A stretch of DNA of 64,000 nucleotides, taken from contig JAHLKD010000030.1 of NCBI GenBank assembly GCA_025526935.1, positions 398,053 through 462,052 of the forward strand, read 5' to 3'. Below the pieces are notes generated by a model. That model ran no database searches. It was not told the origin of the DNA and saw nothing but the letters and a program-made list of their open reading frames with translations. The stretch comes from Cladochytrium replicatum (Eukaryota > Chytridiomycota > Chytridiomycetes > Cladochytriales > Cladochytriaceae). Below, in pieces: positions 33,283-43,808 of the stretch (position 1 is its first letter; each line of letters begins with the position of its first letter). A program made the position numbers and the translations under genes.

Positions 33283-35414
33283 ATGCCTCTCGACAACCCT
33301 CCATCCCTCCAATTTTCATCACTTGCGAAGGCACTCAAGAGCTTTGGAGGTGGTGCAAAGCACATCACAGATCAGTCTTCTTCTGGAGGGGCTAACCTTG
33401 CCGCAAACTTGAATGCAATTTCTCCTAAGAGTAAACGTTCAGCAGCCATCGTCCAAACTATCCACTCCATATCCAGCGCATCCAGTCCCGCAGGTACTTC
33501 CCCCGTGCTTCCACATTCTCTCCCACCGCTTCTTGGTCGTGAGTCCCCGCAGCTTGGTGGAAACTTACAGGATCACAGCCAACTCTTTCCGAGCTCGCTG
33601 GATCGAAAAAAGTTGCTGCCAAAGATGCCCCTTACTCACGGCTTGAGCAATGGAGATATGAGGCACATGTTTGGAAGCCGGCCTTTTTCTGGTTCTTCTG
33701 GAGTCCATCACTTCTCACCTGCAACATTGCCAGTGGTAACGTTCAAATCAGTGTTTGCCAGGATTGCGGAGGTGCGGTGGGATTTCAGAACATCTGATCC
33801 GATGGCTCCCCAACCGGGAGAGTGGACTTACCAGGTGCTTGATGACTGCGATCGCAGTGCTCGACGAAATAGCTGACCTGTATTTCTCTTCAGTTATCGC
33901 GTGCTGCAAACGACGATCCCGTATTTGATATAGTCTTTGAAGGCTCTCACAACGAAATCAAAGTTGACGGCCTCACTCCGTCCACCAGATACAGATTCAA
34001 ACTGCGGATTCGCCCGGCAGCCGCCAATGGTGTGGATTGGAGCAGGCAATACGCTCAAGCAGAGTGCCAGACTACAGGTACGCAGAGCAATATTTGAGCG
34101 CCATCAGGATTGATCGACACTTTTCGCACTTTTAATGATACAAGACGAGAGTCAACTTCAGAAGGCGGTATCACAGCTGCTGCGTGCAACCCAAGAGGGG
34201 AATGCAATATTGGTTGCTCAGCTTCTTTCACAGTATGGTCGTGAACTGAACATGGAGACTCGCGACCGATTTGGAAAGAGCTTGCTGATGGTGAGATCCG
34301 TCACTGGCTCAATCACATCTGATGATATTAATCCACTGGTGTTGACAGATTGCTTGTCAAAACGGGAATGCAGAGGTTGTGAAGTTGTTGATAGACAATG
34401 GAGCGTCTATGGCTGCAACAACTCAATCTGGGAAGACAGCTCTTTCGATCGCCGTTACATATGGGAACTTGAAGGCGGTGGAGAGTCTTATCGCTCTTAA
34501 AGTTGACGTTGATCAGGCCGACCAAGGTAAAGGCATCTTATTACCCTGAAATTTTGGATCCAACAATTGATTGTTGGGCAGGGGGATCAACGCCTCTAAT
34601 GTGGGCTGTTGAAAATGCGAACGGAAAAAACGGAATAAGTATCATTGAAGCATTATTGAACGGGGGCGCTAATTTGAACAGAGAAGATGGGGCAGGGCAA
34701 GCGCCGTTTGATCGACTCTGCAGTACATCAGGAAACGTGAGGGCGGCTCGACTGATGATCGAGTTTGCACTTGCTTCCACAGCAACTTCTCCCTTTATCA
34801 TGCACACTGGCCCATTCTCGTATGGTGGCGCAAAGGTTCCTCTTGTTGTGCAGAGGCCTGACAAGAAGCATCCAATGACATCACTCATGTCCGCCGCACT
34901 GAACGGGAACAAAGATCTGTGCCGAGAACTCATTGAGCGTTATGGGGCAGACGTCACAGCTAAGACGGAGTTTGGCTTCAGCGCGCTTGACTTCGCAGAA
35001 AATGGTGGCCATCATGCAATTGCGGACATGATTCGCGCAAAGATGAAGTCCTTAGAAGCAGAGTTCGATGGTGAAGGGAGGTCTGCAGCTGCAGTAGCTG
35101 CGGCTGCTGCGGCGGTAGCAGCGATTGCAACTATAACTTCAGCTCCAACTGGAGGCAGTGTTGGGACACTGCAGGAGCCATCGTCAAAGTCGGACTCCGT
35201 GTCTAGGATGAACACCCGCATGACACTGTCGAAAACAACCAGACATTCCAGTGTCATTAGCATATTCTCAATCGACGGTGATCTCCAGCCTCACGAGGTT
35301 GCGTTGATTAAAGGGAAACAGCCGAAAGCTTTGAGTTCAGTTCGTGGTAGGGGAAAGCAGCTTCCTGCACCAAAATCATCGCGATCACCATCACGGCGCC
35401 CATCAGCACGGTGA
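33283..35414 (+). CDS. Fibronectin-III and ankyrin-repeat protein (FANK1-like)
   Basis: Exons 33283-33834, 33894-34077, 34145-34290, 34349-34526 and 34582-35414 join in phase to 630 residues. Layout: a Ser/Pro-rich disordered N-terminus of about 150 residues, then an FN3 domain (about 155-245; FARIAEVRWDF, IKVDGLTPSTRYRFKLRIRP, WSRQYAQAECQT). Ankyrin repeats follow, about 250-515 (AVSQLLRATQEGNAILVAQL, DRFGKSLLMIACQNGNAEVV, SGKTALSIAVTYGNLKAVES, GSTPLMWAVENANGK, MTSLMSAALNGNKDLCRELI). Then comes an Ala run (AAVAAAAAAVAAIAT) and a basic tail ending SRSPSRRPSAR. FN3 followed by ankyrins is the architecture of animal FANK1, a testis/cilium-linked protein. That link, and any flagellar role here, are inference. 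The first exon's start is the least certain element. Confidence 0.8.
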
Positions 35415-35523
35415 AATAGAGGAAAGGCCGTTTCAAACATTCTCTTGTTGCATAGTTCGTGTTTTTTTTGAAAAATATGCTTTCCCAAAGTAGGTCTGAA
35501 CTGACGCGTCCTCATCTGGCCCC

Positions 35524-37876
35524 ATGTCACACACAGAACCGGAGCTGGAACGTGGTCCCCGTCTCAATAAGTCGCGGCCAATACGCTTCCATCAGCCAGG
35601 CGTAGGCAGGTACAATATCTTATGCCGCTGTTGAGCTACAGGGCTCGCTTAGGTGTATGTTAATATTTCCATAGACGCACCGGCATCGTTGCTCCCGAAA
35701 ATGTTGGAACTGACGAACAAGGAAGGATGAATTACAAGGAGTTCTACACGAAAGCCCTTGAGCAGGAAGCAGTCTGTAAGGGGCGACCTTGTAGCGTTCG
35801 ATTTGTGTTGACAGTTCGTTAACAGCAACGAGGGATGCAGAGAAACGCAAGAGAAAGCCATCCACAATGCGCGGTAGGTAATTTTCAAATTGGATTATAG
35901 GTGGAACTGACCTTGCAGTATCAGGACACGGAAATCGAGGTAGTTTGTTCGTTCGCAGGTATTCGTGATATATTGAATCACAAGCTTTCCAGACCTGCGA
36001 GTCGATGATAATGGACTGGGTCCCGAGAACATTGAATCAGGTAATCGATCGATGCCGCACCAATGAACGGGTCTCATGTATATCCGATATCTCCTGTAGC
36101 AGAACACACTGGTACGATGCTGAAGACACAGGAGTTTCCATTCGTGTTAACGAAACCGCGATTAAGCCAATTACAACAGTAATGAGAGCAGAAACGGCAC
36201 CAAACGTGCAACTGCTCCTACAAGTGACGAAAGTGAGGTTGAACACTCACCTCCGAACTCAAAGAATCGGCCTAACGTTCGAGCCGATGTGTCTTTGGAG
36301 CGAGCTACCAGTGAATTGGACTCGAGCGATACAGATATGAGAGTGGAAGAACTTGGTGCTTTCGTAGACACCCCCAGTCGGCAACGTGCCCCAATCCGAA
36401 GCAGGGATGGGAAGGGTAGCTTGGCATTATCAAGTAAAAGCATCCAGAGAAAGAGGACCTTGACCGAAAACCCTGCAACAGCGATTCACTTGCCTGATCC
36501 TGTTTTCGAGTCTCCTTTATTACCCGAAATTTCGGGTGACGGATTGAGTGATGCACAAAGGAACGATGACGCGGGGCATGCCAAGAATACGAAACGTTTG
36601 AGCCGGGCGAAGGCTACCAATCAAGGATGGGAGGATGTCGTGGGTCCTGAGTCTGGGCTAGTAGAGCAACACCGGGACGGGAAGGAAACTAACGGTCGCA
36701 CAAGAAAAGAGAAAGTTACCCCAGGCTCTTCGAAGAGGCGGCGCGCTCCAACATCTGACCCTGAACCCAGCCCAGCGAAGCGACCCCGCTACTCTACAAA
36801 GGACGATGACAGACAGAAAAATATGATTAGTGCGGACCTGCATGCCGAAGTGGGACCTGACGAAGTTGAAAACACCCCACGCCTAGTGACAAAGGTGAAA
36901 GCCAAGGTAGTTTCACGAGAGATTAAAAAAGCCAAACCGAAACCCGTCGCTCGGTCTCCATCGGTGGAAGGTACATCTGAAGCTCATCATGTGTCTGACA
37001 AGCTCAATTTTTGTAAAGGAGACAACAATGAGGTCCGTCGAAGCCATCGAACCAGAATCAAACCTGTCAAGTTTTGGAAGTGCGAGAAGGCTGTGTACCG
37101 GTGTTCTGCCGGCGATGGTAAGTACGGTGGAATGTTTATTATATAGGATTTTGTTCATAAGGAATGTTTGATAACAGGGTCTGTTCCTATTCGTTTGCCA
37201 GAACTTATTAGTGTGGAGATAAAAGAAGAGGATACCCCTTACCGTCCCCATCTATCAAGGAAACGGCGTGTACATGCAAATACCAGTTCCTCAAGCAAAG
37301 CGGTTGAAATTGACGAACCTATCCCAGTGAAAGTATGGGATAGTACGCAAGGAGTTTACAAAGAACAAGGTATTCTTTCATTTCAGTTGCGGCCGGTATT
37401 TCGATCTAACCTCGGTAAATGAAAAGCGCTGTTTTCTACACCAAATATGATGAAACCGAAGAAACTTCAGCATCGTGATTTTCTCTTTCAAAAGCTGTTC
37501 AGTGAAGGAGAACACTTCTCTGCTGGATTGTTTGAGATTCCCGTCGACTGTGAGATCCCGCGAAAGAACACAAGGCTCTTTTCAATGGTATCCACATTTG
37601 CCGTTACTTCGGAACGTCACCTAACAATCTTAAAGGGATTGGTGGTTATGACGGGTTATGTACGCATAAGCATGAACGACCTTGAGTTCATAATTGGTCC
37701 CGGAACGATGTCATTTATCCCTCGTAGTAGGTCACATGCATGGTTTCTTATAGTTGGACTGATGTGTTGCAGTGAACTTGTACAGGATAGTCAATGTTGG
37801 AGAAGAAACGGCACGAGTTTACTGGTTTTCAGCCAAAGAAACTGAAGTTGTCAAGGGTCTAGTTGAACGTCCATGA
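35524..37876 (+). CDS. MIF2: Inner kinetochore protein Mif2/CENP-C, about 11 exons
   Basis: Links centromeric nucleosomes to the outer kinetochore. Exons as read: 35524-35609, 35675-35775, 35826-35873, 35901-35939, 35993-36040, 36100-36143, 36187-37117, 37178-37369, 37427-37587, 37636-37726 and 37773-37876, totalling 614 residues in one frame. The N-terminal Mif2 block is RPIRFHQPGVGRRTGIVAPE plus NVGTDEQGRMNYKEFY. The CENP-C signature is RRSHRTRIKPVKFWKCEK, which contacts the nucleosome acidic patch and CENP-A tail. The C-terminal cupin dimerisation domain shows FLFQKLFSEGEHFSAGLFEI, VVMTGYVRISMNDLEFIIGP and NLYRIVNVGEETARVYWFSA. The four short exons between 35826 and 36143 are tentative; 35901 could be skipped or shortened without frame change. 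The small intron at 36144-36186 is 43 nt. Confidence 0.85.
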
Positions 37877-38103
37877 GGACTTCAAGAGGATAAGGCATAG
37901 TTTGGAGCAAATCTTCGGTTGTCTGGTCCGGACTTCCTGTTTTATTTTGTTGCATTATGTAAATTGGTTTGTTGGAACGCACCCGAATGTGCTCCTCCAA
38001 TGTCGTTTTATGTGAAGAACACCCAGAAGTAATATAATATACAACAAGGATCAATAGACCAGTTAGAGAATAGGTGGAAAAGTATTCATGGGAATCGATT
38101 ATT

Positions 38104-40273
38104 TCACGGATTCAACCCACTTCGGTTATGTTCTGGTTCCATTGAGAAAGCGGCAGCCACTGGAAATTTGGCAGCAATCAATGTTACGGTCGGCCCCATT
38201 CTGTGGTGTGTGTGTTTTTCAATCAACACAGCAACTCTTTGCCCGTACTTTGATCCACGTAGTGTTGAAAGATGAGGTAACATCAGCCGGACTGCAACTT
38301 CTCGTTGCTGAGGCTCTGCGATAGTCACTATGTGCTGGACTACATAGTTACCGAATTGATTGTTCATCATGTCAATAATATTTGGCCGACTTAAATAAGA
38401 TCAGACATAGGCAGCAATGTTCCCACAACAAACTCACCCGCCACGTCCGCAAAGCGGCGAGATTGCTTGGTCAACAATCTCGTGAAGGTCTCGCCTTTCA
38501 GCAACTTTCAGAGCCTTCTCGACAACTTTGCTGGCATACTGATCGATACTCATCGGAAACAGATTGCGCTTGACAACGTTCAAAATGTATAGCTTGTCCT
38601 GGTGAAGGCCATGTTCAAGTATATGTTGAATAACCCAATTCCCCCACTGTCCCTTCGATATTGCCACGGTGTTTGCGAGGATCTCGCATAATATTGAAGA
38701 TTTCTCCTTTTCAGAGCAGTTTTCAAAAATGCATTGAATCACCAGCGACCCGTTCTCGTCGTTTGCAACCGAATGCCATTGGCCTTTGAGAGCAGCATCG
38801 ACATATTGAATAATTACTGGTGGCTCCGTCGACCACTCCGTTTCAAATATACGCTGCCACACATGCGAAGCAAACCGGTGGGTGAAAGTTTCCGGTATCG
38901 CACGGAAAAGCTCGGAGATTAGGCCAGCCTTCATATCCTCATCCAAAAATTCAAGTGCCTAGTTTTTTTCAATACGAAAATAAATTTGACTCGGCAGAGA
39001 TGAGTACCTTTTGCAAAACATGGCATGCGAACCGGTCGCACGCCAAGGGGAGAAACTGTCCTTTCATCGCATTTCCAATCATTCTATTCTGCATGGGCGA
39101 CCCTTAAGAGAAGAACAGTGAACATCGCGTAAGTATATCCTGCGAAGGAACTGACCAAGCTCAAGACATCTTTGGACCAGGAAGTTGCCAAACCGATTTT
39201 TCATGAGTGGAAGACTCTGCTTATTGATTGCTTCGAAGATTATGTCTTTGAATTTCGACGGTGCAGTACTCAGTTTTTGCTGAAGAAATAAGGAAGCTGG
39301 CTGATCGTTTGTTTTTGTTATCTTTTCTACTAAATGCTATAGCCAACGTGAGGCACAATTCAAAATTAGGGCGGTGGACTTCTTACATTCAACAGAGTAG
39401 CTATGCGGGCTTCATCCTCCGAGCATGCAGTATGTTCGTCATGGAAAAATATTAGCCGAGTGGCCATGGAATGCTCCTACAACATACACGGTTGAATTTT
39501 TTGAAAGTTGGAGAGTTTATGAAGACAGATACCAAGTGGAGAGATTCTTGAGTAAACACGCAGGTTGTCCCAGCTGCCAGGGGTGCCCAGATGGATCGTC
39601 CATTCGAATCCACAGCAACCAGGCTGTCACTGCTAGGGGAGCAAAATTTCTCATCTATATCATTTTCGCGAGGCTGAAATCCACCATATTCCTGTTTGCA
39701 ATCCTAGATCACGAAGTTCAAATAAATTACCGAGTTTGTAGATGCTACACCTACTATACAAATCGCACGGTAGTCTGGACGCCTGAGTCTAGCAGCAGCC
39801 GCTTTGTCCGATAAATCGTTTTCCAAGTCGTGAACAATCTGGAGGGAAAGGCGTTTGAACCAGCGAAAATTCAAATCCAGTCTAACCTTTTGGAGACTTT
39901 CAATCGCTTTATCTTTCTCCTTTAACTCCAATCTACGCTCATCAAGCTGACGGCTTTTGATTCTGAGTTCATTCCGCAGCCAACCGATTTCTCCTGCCAA
40001 GTGTTGGACGAGCTAATGGTGATGACCGTCCAGTAATCAGAAAGAATCAATTTTGAACGAATTACTTCTTTGCGCGTTTTCAAGGAGCGATAGGCCGCCT
40101 GTACGCATGTAGCAGCCCGTTCTAGGTAGATCCTGGAAATACGTCGGCGAAACCACCGTTGAATGACGATCACGGCCGGAACGTTCTGATAATTTGATCA
40201 TTTAGTGATCGTTTGTGTCCCGCTCTTTTCAGTGCACCTCGAGATTCACCAGCAGTTTGGTTGCTTGTGCCAT
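38104..40273 (-). CDS. IQ-motif/coiled-coil protein fused to a Pumilio (PUF) domain, 10 exons
   Basis: Exons on the minus strand: 40273-40238, 40185-40066, 40012-39887, 39838-39755, 39703-39533, 39476-39387, 39336-39156, 39102-39008, 38958-38438 and 38389-38104. They give 569 residues with every junction GT-AG and in phase. Residues 13-52 carry two IQ-like motifs (VIQRWFRRRISRIYLER and CVQAAYRSLKTRKE), candidate calmodulin/light-chain sites. A Leu/Arg/Glu/Lys coiled coil follows (residues about 53-115; LRIKSRQLDERRLELKEKDK). The PUF domain spans about 205-550 with eight repeats. Their recognition helices read ASLFLQ, GNFLVQ, ACHVLQ, ASHVWQ, GSLVIQ, GNWVIQ, ASKVVE and GNYVVQ, then a cap (KYGQRVAVLIEK). 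PUF proteins bind 3' UTRs and repress or localise mRNAs. The join of IQ part to PUF part rests on phase and short introns; two adjacent genes remain possible. Confidence 0.8.
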
Positions 40274-40342
40274 GGTTGTATGGGAGACGCGTGAAATGAA
40301 ACGCGTCCAGCATCACTTGACCAAGCACACCCTAAAACAACA

Positions 40343-40522
40343 ATGTCTAAGCCCCACCTTCATCCCACCACTATCACTAAGCCACTCCCTACTATCTATT
40401 CTGCACGAGAGAGCTTTGCAGGGAATATCAAGGCGAAGCGTGCAATACCCGTGAATGAAGGCATATGCGTAGGTTCGAGGGACAATATGTCGGCTGCTTT
40501 TCCATCCTCCACCGGATCTTGA
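40343..40522 (+). CDS. Possible small protein, 59 residues
   Basis: An ATG-to-TGA frame (MSKPHLHPTTITKPLPTIYS...) lies 70 nt from the divergent start of the PUF gene. It is Ser/Thr/Pro-rich with a basic middle (GNIKAKRAIPV). It looks like a small-protein gene because it is a clean frame next to a promoter region, but I recognise no family and chance is possible. Confidence 0.25.
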   Translation: MSKPHLHPTTITKPLPTIYSARESFAGNIKAKRAIPVNEGICVGSRDNMSAAFPSSTGS

Positions 40523-40841
40523 TTATTCCCCCCTTGCCTGTCTGGAGGATGGTTTGACAAGTTGACGATGTTGAGATAGGTTATTCCGTACCTGTTGGGT
40601 GATTCTGTTTGTATTGCTCGAGGTCCTTTCAGGGATCACTGCAGACAGTTGATGTACGAAGTAATGAATATGAATGCACCAAAATTTGTGTGGCAAAGAG
40701 GTCCTTCCGATGAACAATTGCCGAACCAATCCAAACACTGCCCAGCATGAAGAATGAAATAAAACTAAATCAAATCAACACATTTGGATGTAGAAACATC
40801 GCAAAAAAAAATTGTGATTCCGTGCAAACAAGTGTCCCTGT
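40523..40841. other. Intergenic stretch before the copia remnant
   Basis: About 320 bases without a recognised gene. A 71-codon minus frame (40523-40738) contains LVRQLFIGRTSLPHKFWCIH, which could be a scrap of copia integrase, but this is weak. Confidence 0.25.
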
Positions 40842-43405
40842 TCATTTCAACACTTCCCCAGGAAAATTTTCTTTCTTCAGATCACTCTCTACTTCGTTCT
40901 CAATCTTGCGAAGACTGTACCCATGAGCGCAGAAACTGAAATTCGGTTTCGGTATTGGTTTTGTGAGGGCATCGGCGATGTTCTCTGCAGTTGGTACTCT
41001 CTTCACTACGATCTGGTGAGTTTCAGTGACTCCCGAAGTTAATGAAATTTGATGTCGATGTGTTTCGCTAAGGAGTGTTTCTGTGCTCAGAAGGATAAAG
41101 AGGGAGCACCATTGTGGTCGCAATGGTTCGTTGTCGCTCCTTTCTGTTCAAATCCAAGCTCACTAAGAAGTGATCGAATCCATTTCATTCCGTTGCAGCA
41201 GTCGACAATGCAACGTACTCAGCGTTCACGGTTGATATGGCGATCGTGCTTTGTTTGTTTGATTTCCACGACACTGCAGTGTTGATCGGGAATGCATATC
41301 CTAATACTGACTTACGATCATCGGTATCGTCAGCAAAATTGGCGTCTGAAAAGCACTCCAGACAAAGAATATTGTCGCTGGTGGCCTTGTACACGAGCCC
41401 GAGGTCCGCGCTACATTTGAGATATCGAAGCATGTGCTTTACAGCGCTCCAATGGCCGGGGTACGGGGCTACTTGGTAGTGCGCTGTGGTGTTTAAGGCG
41501 TAAGCGAGATCTGGACGTGTCCCAGTGATGAGGCACATGACCGAGCCAATCGCAGTCCGATAGCTGATTCCCCACCCAGGTTTCAGTGACAACGCCATCC
41601 ATGCATGATCTTGGTGAGTGCTTCGGTTATGTAGGAGTGGGTCAAACTGGAGTTGAATTGCTGAATAGTAGTTTCTGCTAGACGTTTTCGGCAGGTTGGC
41701 GCTATATAAAACCAATAGTCTATATAATTAAGAATAACATTGCAAAAGTGAATGATAGTAAATTTGTTAAACTAAATAATGGTGGACCATGATCGCTCCA
41801 TCCTTCCCCTGGGCCAAGGATGAAGTTCATGTGAGATCAACAGAAATCTGGAGAGCTCTTTCTTCAACCAGGCAACTTTTTCAGGGTCGTTGGTAAAAAT
41901 TCCAGAGTCATCCACGTAGGATCGTGAGTTGCCGTGGCGTTTGACGTAAACGGAGTTGTCTGATGAAAGGTGTATCCATGACAGTGAGGATGCGGTTGCT
42001 CACAACGTTCCACTCCTACCCCGATTGCTTGAGCCCGTAAAGTGCCTTGCGAAGGCTGTAGGCGAGGTCGGGTCGGCCGGGAAGGGAAAATCCGGGAGCT
42101 TGACGCAAGTACAGCTGTTGGGAGATAATGCCATTCAGGTACCCGGTGACTATGTCGAGCTGAGATCGACGATGGCCAAGGGCGGCACATATTGCAAACA
42201 ATATGCGAAGCGAACTGTGACAAACGACGGCGCATAAAGGCTGTTCCAGCTGAAGTCCACACCTTCGCGCTGTGAGAAAACTTGGGGTGACCAGCCGGGC
42301 CTTGAACTTGGAGATCGTTCCATCCTCATTGGGTTTCACCCGACAGACCCACTTTGTCCCGATCTGTTGGCACTAGGGGGTAGAACCTGGAGTTCCCAAG
42401 TGCCATTTTTCTCTGATCGCATCGCAGTGTCCCATTCTTTCATTCTTTCGCGAAAGGGGAGCGCATGGCCTCTTGACATGTGAGTGGTAGAGGAATGTCA
42501 CGAGCCAAAACGACTTTGGTGAGTTTCACCAGGGGAGGGGACCTTGCTGACGACCGAGAGTCGCTGGGAGGGCCATACTCATCGCTTTCATGAGGGCCAT
42601 CCTCATCGTCGGTTTCGTTGAAAACAACTGAGATTGATGTGATGATTCGCCAGATGTCCCGGTTCAAGAGTTCGTATCCTTGGTGCTCGTAACCTAGAAG
42701 GGCAGCAACGCGCACTTTGGAATCGAGTATTCTGCGTTGTTTCTGGTCGATGAGAGCGGCTCCCAAATGTAGGCAAGTGGGAATCGTCCGGTTATTGTAG
42801 GCGATGTCGAACGGTGTTTCGTGGCTGGGGAGGTGGAATTCTGCGAGCGGTTGTAAACATAGCTGGCATACGTTAGAGCGTCGCTAGCGTAGCGTTTGCT
42901 TAAGCTTGATTGCGCCAAGATCTTGCGGGCTTTCTCTTAGTTCATGGGATTGTGGCGTTCGGCAGTTCCGTCCTGTAGGTGTGCATCGGCCATGGTGGGA
43001 AGATGCCGGATGCCATTTTCCGCAAAGTACTTCGAGTTTCTTGAATTCATTCGCCTACTCCATCTGAAATGAAAATTTTCATGCAGTGTTTTTCATCAGC
43101 TGGTTGTACGAAATGACGTGTTCAACAGTATTGTCCTTCTTCGCCATCAAGTAGAGAAGGGATAGGCCACCTTTGCGTTGGCGCATTGGCAATGCGTAGC
43201 GATAGCCTTCTCGGGTTGGTTGATCCAGAGTGATCAAGTCGCCGTCGACGACGTCCAAGATATCGTCTGGTTTGGTAGTGCGATTTGGGAATGGCACCGT
43301 GGTGGTCTTTCCTAGAACACGACATTCGCAAAATTCGCGCGCTTTGTGGGTGGTAAGTTTGAGGCCTGTTTGCAAGATTGTCTTTAGCAAGTCTCTTGCG
43401 CTCAT
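40842..43405 (-). mobile_element. Ty1/copia retrotransposon remnant (integrase to RNase H)
   Basis: Minus-strand frames in copia order, high to low coordinate: an integrase-side piece (43405-43079), integrase C-terminal part (42918-42694; YASDALTYASYVYNRSQNST), reverse transcriptase start (42339-42016; TISKFKARLVT, LDIVTGYLNGIISQQLYLRQ, LRKALYGLKQSG). Then the RT/RNase H end (41715-41185; YRTAIGSVMCLITGTRPDLA, HMLRYLKCSADLGLVYK, SVLGYAFPINTAVSWKSNKQ) and the closing NIADALTKPIP (41123-40842). Frames are broken between the pieces and the catalytic RT box is lost. No LTR was recognised. It belongs to a different copia lineage than the 55-64 kb elements. Its 5' side is cut by the repeat block at 43428. 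Confidence 0.85.
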
Positions 43406-43427
43406 GCCACACGGTGAGCTGATTTAT

Positions 43428-43808
43428 GGACTTGTATTTCATGTATTTATATCCATGTTTGGCATCCATGTTTGGCAGGTCCTGTGTGGAGTGATCTTGG
43501 CATTTAGTGGGGAATGTGGTGTGGCTTGGTCCTTTGAGTTGATGTGACCAATGTCTTTGACCACAGGTATGCCCACAGGCACTGTTCACTTGAATATAGG
43601 AGTTGATGTGACCAATGTCTTTGACCACAGCATTCCCTGGTTGCCTGACCAGCTTGGGTGTAGTGTACAGCCTGTCGGAGTATTAGGCATATACGCACCT
43701 GGGAGAACAGGTACTGGGCCAAGAGACGGAACCTGGAGCTGTTGTGCTAGCTACAGTACAGCTAAAGACGCCCTACCGCTGCCAGGAGAAGCCCTTGGTT
43801 TTTTAACA
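43428..43808 (+). repeat. Dispersed repeat block, right copy
   Basis: Nearly identical to 5863-6229 over its whole length, with a 13-base internal duplication (CCATGTTTGGCAT repeated near 43454-43480) absent from the left copy. Similarity ends at TTTTTAACA, after which the two loci differ. It abuts the integrase end of a copia remnant, as the left copy interrupts a LINE. Sequence beyond 43808 keeps an open frame (to 43940), so the full repeat may be longer and the left copy truncated. Confidence 0.75.

Noticed and set aside
33259-33312. N-terminal extension of the TatD protein to 33312
   Set aside because: Needs a TTG start and would overlap the FN3-ankyrin start; ATG 33258 directly precedes the conserved DTHVHI motif.
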